Source: Limnephilus marmoratus (taxonomy: Eukaryota > Arthropoda > Insecta > Trichoptera > Limnephilidae). Taken from it: DNA of 64,000 nucleotides. Under the pieces are notes generated by a model. It ran no database searches and was not told where the DNA came from. It worked only from the letters and a program-made list of their open reading frames with translations. Within the stretch, counting starts at the first letter, position 1. Each line of letters begins with the position of its first letter. Where the stretch lies: positions 37,374,962 to 37,438,961 of the forward strand of contig OU862928.1 of NCBI GenBank assembly GCA_917880885.1, given 5' to 3'. Positions 61,190 to 64,000 of the stretch are shown one piece after another. The position numbers and the translations under genes are program-made.

Positions 61190-64000
61190 GTCACTTTTAA
61201 CTGTATCATACTTCGACTAAGAACCACCCACACTATCTTCATTTTTCTTAACGCATATACTATTGGCTGCTATCTTTATGTATGATTGCAAGATTCAAAC
61301 CCGAACTAAATGCTCTCTAGATAGTGTCTGGATAAATCTTTATCCATTTTATTTAATATTGTGATGAATGCCAACCTTCAACCTACGAGAAGCCTACAAG
61401 AAAAAATTTTTTTCCTCTAAATATTATGTAGAGAAAATGGTACATTCGGCGACATCTGTCCGAGCAGTTGGGAACTATACAGAAATCTGCATAGAGACTG
61501 GAGCGAGGGAACCCCCATTTTATAGCTATCTCGAGGACAAAGGAAGTTTGGATTCTGCCAATGAGGGAGTAGATAAGGCGATAAAAATAATTTGAACCAA
61601 TCAGAGAAATTATAGGCGTGTATCGTTTTAGTGGGCTTTGATCAGATTGAGCGGCCTTGAATTCTTTCCCACAGGAACGAAAGTTCAACGAACGGAAAAG
61701 TAAACAGAACTAAAGACAAAGAGTTGAAGGATTATTGACCCGGGTCGTGTTTATTTAAGGCGCGATCGAGAACTGCAGGTTTTGGGCACCTAACGTTTCA
61801 AATGGAAACAAGAAAATCTTAGGCGGAAATGTTGAAAATAAGTAAATGAAAAAATCATCAATAAGGGCACGGAAAACGTAACATGAATGGTCCCAGGGGT
61901 CGATTTAATTAAAACCGATCTGGAATGATCACAAAAAACGGGTAGAATCTCGGAAATTTTCACAAACTGAATATAATAACCTGGAAAAGTGGGAAAACCT
62001 ATTGATATGGAAATGGAATGGTGAAACGAAGTTATTAGAGCCAAATATTTCAAAAGAAAACTGATTGGAACTACTTAAATTGACTTTAATAAGTACCGGT
62101 ATAAGGATTACTCTGATCTGACAACACTATTCACGATAAACAGGATATTGAAAATATGGCATGTCAAAGGCCACGGTACATTTTGGTCACTCTACAATTA
62201 AATCAAATCACAGGAAAAGATGCTTAACATAGCCTGACACTGGGAAATACGCGTAAACCGTCGAAGGAATCGCTAACCGTTTGACTAGAGAAAAAAGGTT
62301 GGCTATCACTTTGTTGATATGACTTTATCCAAATAATTTTATAGAACATGATTTCGAGCAATTAAGGGCATCATTAAAGCGAAACGATGTAAACAAAATT
62401 ACACAAGCGAGATACAGTATTTACTTTAGAGAAAAAACAATTACTTTTTATGGGGTGGACATTAAATATGAATTACGAGCAAGTACATGAAATTTTTAAA
62501 TATAAATACCTGTCAATGAGAAAATTTATGTGATTTTATATGAGAGAGAGACACTAAACAAATTTGGTTCTAAGACATGAGATAGAAGATTAACAGAGAT
62601 TTGACAAAAGGTCATATACGGAGGAACCGAATTTGGTCCTTTTCCTATGAAAGTCTGGGCGATCAGGGGTGATTTTTCTATGAAAGGAGAGCTCTAAAAA
62701 GTTTTTAAAAGACCATGGTTTGATAAAGAAAGGGGATTCGTTGGGAGATCGGAGGAGAGTTCAGATGAAATAACGGAAGTGCGGAGATTAAGAAAATGTG
62801 AAAGTGCGCGAAGAAGTCTCTTCTAGTAAGGTTGAAAAATGTCTACAAGTGTTTGCAAAAAATAGTAAATTCAGTGTTTTATTCTCCTCTTAAGTTTGAG
62901 AAATAAAAGTCCGATAAAGTGCTTTAAAATAACACTTCGTGAAAGTTCGGGTGTTTTATAATGAAAGTGTTTAAAGTCAGTAAATAAGGATTAAATAATA
63001 TTAGGGGTTCTCTTTTACAACTTATATTTAGTGGTTTTATAACATTTAACAAAAATCCAGTGTCTTAAAATAAATCAAATTACCGGATAAAAGAAAATAT
63101 AACACGCGATTTTAAAATTAACTATAGGTGATATAATAATTAAAACTTTAACCTTACTTTAAATAACATGACATATGTAAAATAAATAACAATAACGAAT
63201 TGTTCGAGTCACGTTTAAACTACAGTGGTTCAATAATAAAGCGGTTAAAAATCCTTTGTGAATTGAATAACGAAATTGTAATAAACAGTAGTGATAATAA
63301 TTCGTACACTTGGAAAACGTGCGTATCTACGGTTATTAATTCTAAAGTGATATTAAAATATTGAGGATAAATAATGATTTACCTAATTCCGGACAATAAA
63401 ATTAAACATCTGATTTGTTATTTGATGAATCACCTCTCGAAGGCGAATGAAATAAAACAGTAATTAATACGAGGTTGAGGAACTAAGCGAAATGCCGAAG
63501 TGAATTTTAAATGGACAGATATTTGAAGAGTTTTTTTTCATCATCAGAGTCTTTTCTCAAAAGGGGCCGATAGGAGTCCATTAGCTAGGAAACGAAAAAA
63601 AAGGGAAAACCTCGATCACAATGTCGAAGTTATGAAGGTTCCGACTGGGAAAAATTGTAAACGATCGAGGGCGGTAAGATAAAACCAATTATTAATTATT
63701 TTCAGAGACAAAGAAGAGAGGGACGAGCGTGCATCACCAATAAATCAATCGGACCTTTGAAGTTTGTCACTAACACACTAATAACAATTTTCACTTGCTC
63801 GAAAGTGGGTCAAACAGGAAATACCTGCTTTAGAGTTAGGATACATATGTAGGTATTTACTTCAGTTAGGTAAATACGCTAATTTATTATAACTCATATA
63901 AAACGAATCGAGGCGCGTAGAACGTAATAAATGACTATCGTGGAAGCTCTTTATTCTATATTTCGTGTGCGGGAGTATACAAGCGTCTCAAAATTAGGTC
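61190..64000. other. 2.8 kb with no recognised repeat or gene
   Basis: I find none of the window's families here. The best frame (61368-61595, plus, 75 codons) has no motif. Composition is less AT-skewed, rich in GAAA/GGAA on the plus strand. The end (CGTGTGCGGGAGTATACAAG) could be the edge of an LTR or a 5' UTR lying to the right; this cannot be decided here. Confidence 0.4.

Noticed and set aside
63672..63704. Mini-intron GTAAGA...TTTTCAG
   Set aside because: About 35 bp is too short for a normal intron and neither side has a coding frame.

Overview
The window looks like a piece of an AT-rich arthropod (most likely insect) nuclear genome. The reasons are insect-type (CCTAA)n telomere-like runs, arthropod initiator motifs (TCAGT), tRNA-derived SINEs, Penelope-like elements, Helitrons with CTAG ends and many LINE tails. 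I found no convincing host protein-coding gene. Nearly everything that can be identified is transposable-element sequence, often nested, so the interest lies in who inserted into whom.

Layout. 1-5 kb: a partial R4/Dong-type LINE ending at a TAA microsatellite, then old LINE scraps. 5.16-11.18 kb: a probable solo LTR split by a young 5.5 kb LTR element (two 1420 bp LTRs, tRNA-Tyr primer site, purine tract, 5 bp TSD) that has no recognisable gag-pol but carries a 458-codon ORF made mostly of fourteen 29-residue repeats. 11.4-17.5 kb: LINE-B/SINE-B/SINE-A pieces, a 994 bp Transib-type element (CACAGTG termini, CGATG TSD) and an RTE fragment. 18.0-24.5 kb: a nearly complete LINE (LINE-1, 978-codon endonuclease-RT ORF) sitting inside an older LINE (LINE-2). 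25.5-31 kb: Penelope ends, Helitrons and LINE tails. 31-34 kb: LINE-B split by a hAT element with an 8 bp TSD, then a Harbinger-like MITE. 34-46.4 kb: Helitrons, LINE tails, a piggyBac-like element holding a SINE, a fold-back element inside a Helitron, and a Penelope-like element with a 12 bp TSD and a hammerhead-like core. 46.9-51.9 kb: LINE-B split by a second hAT, a decayed intron-containing transposase gene, a second Penelope-like fragment, and a SINE split by a LINE. 52.6-61.2 kb: a second fold-back element, RTE tails, a long snap-back repeat, Helitrons and SINEs. 61.2-64 kb: no recognisable repeat or gene.

How the parts relate. LINE-B and the short SINE-B elements end in the same stem-loop plus oligo(A), which suggests LINE-B enzymes move SINE-B. 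SINE-A (tRNA-Ser-like head) and SINE-C (tRNA-Thr-like head) use Pol III boxes. Helitron copies keep a terminal stem by paired changes. Clean TSDs give relative ages: Helitron then fold-back, LINE-B then hAT (twice), piggyBac then SINE-A, SINE-A then LINE, LINE-2 then LINE-1, solo LTR then the repeat-ORF element. All assignments come from reading the sequence; no database search was run, and clade names are by motif recognition.
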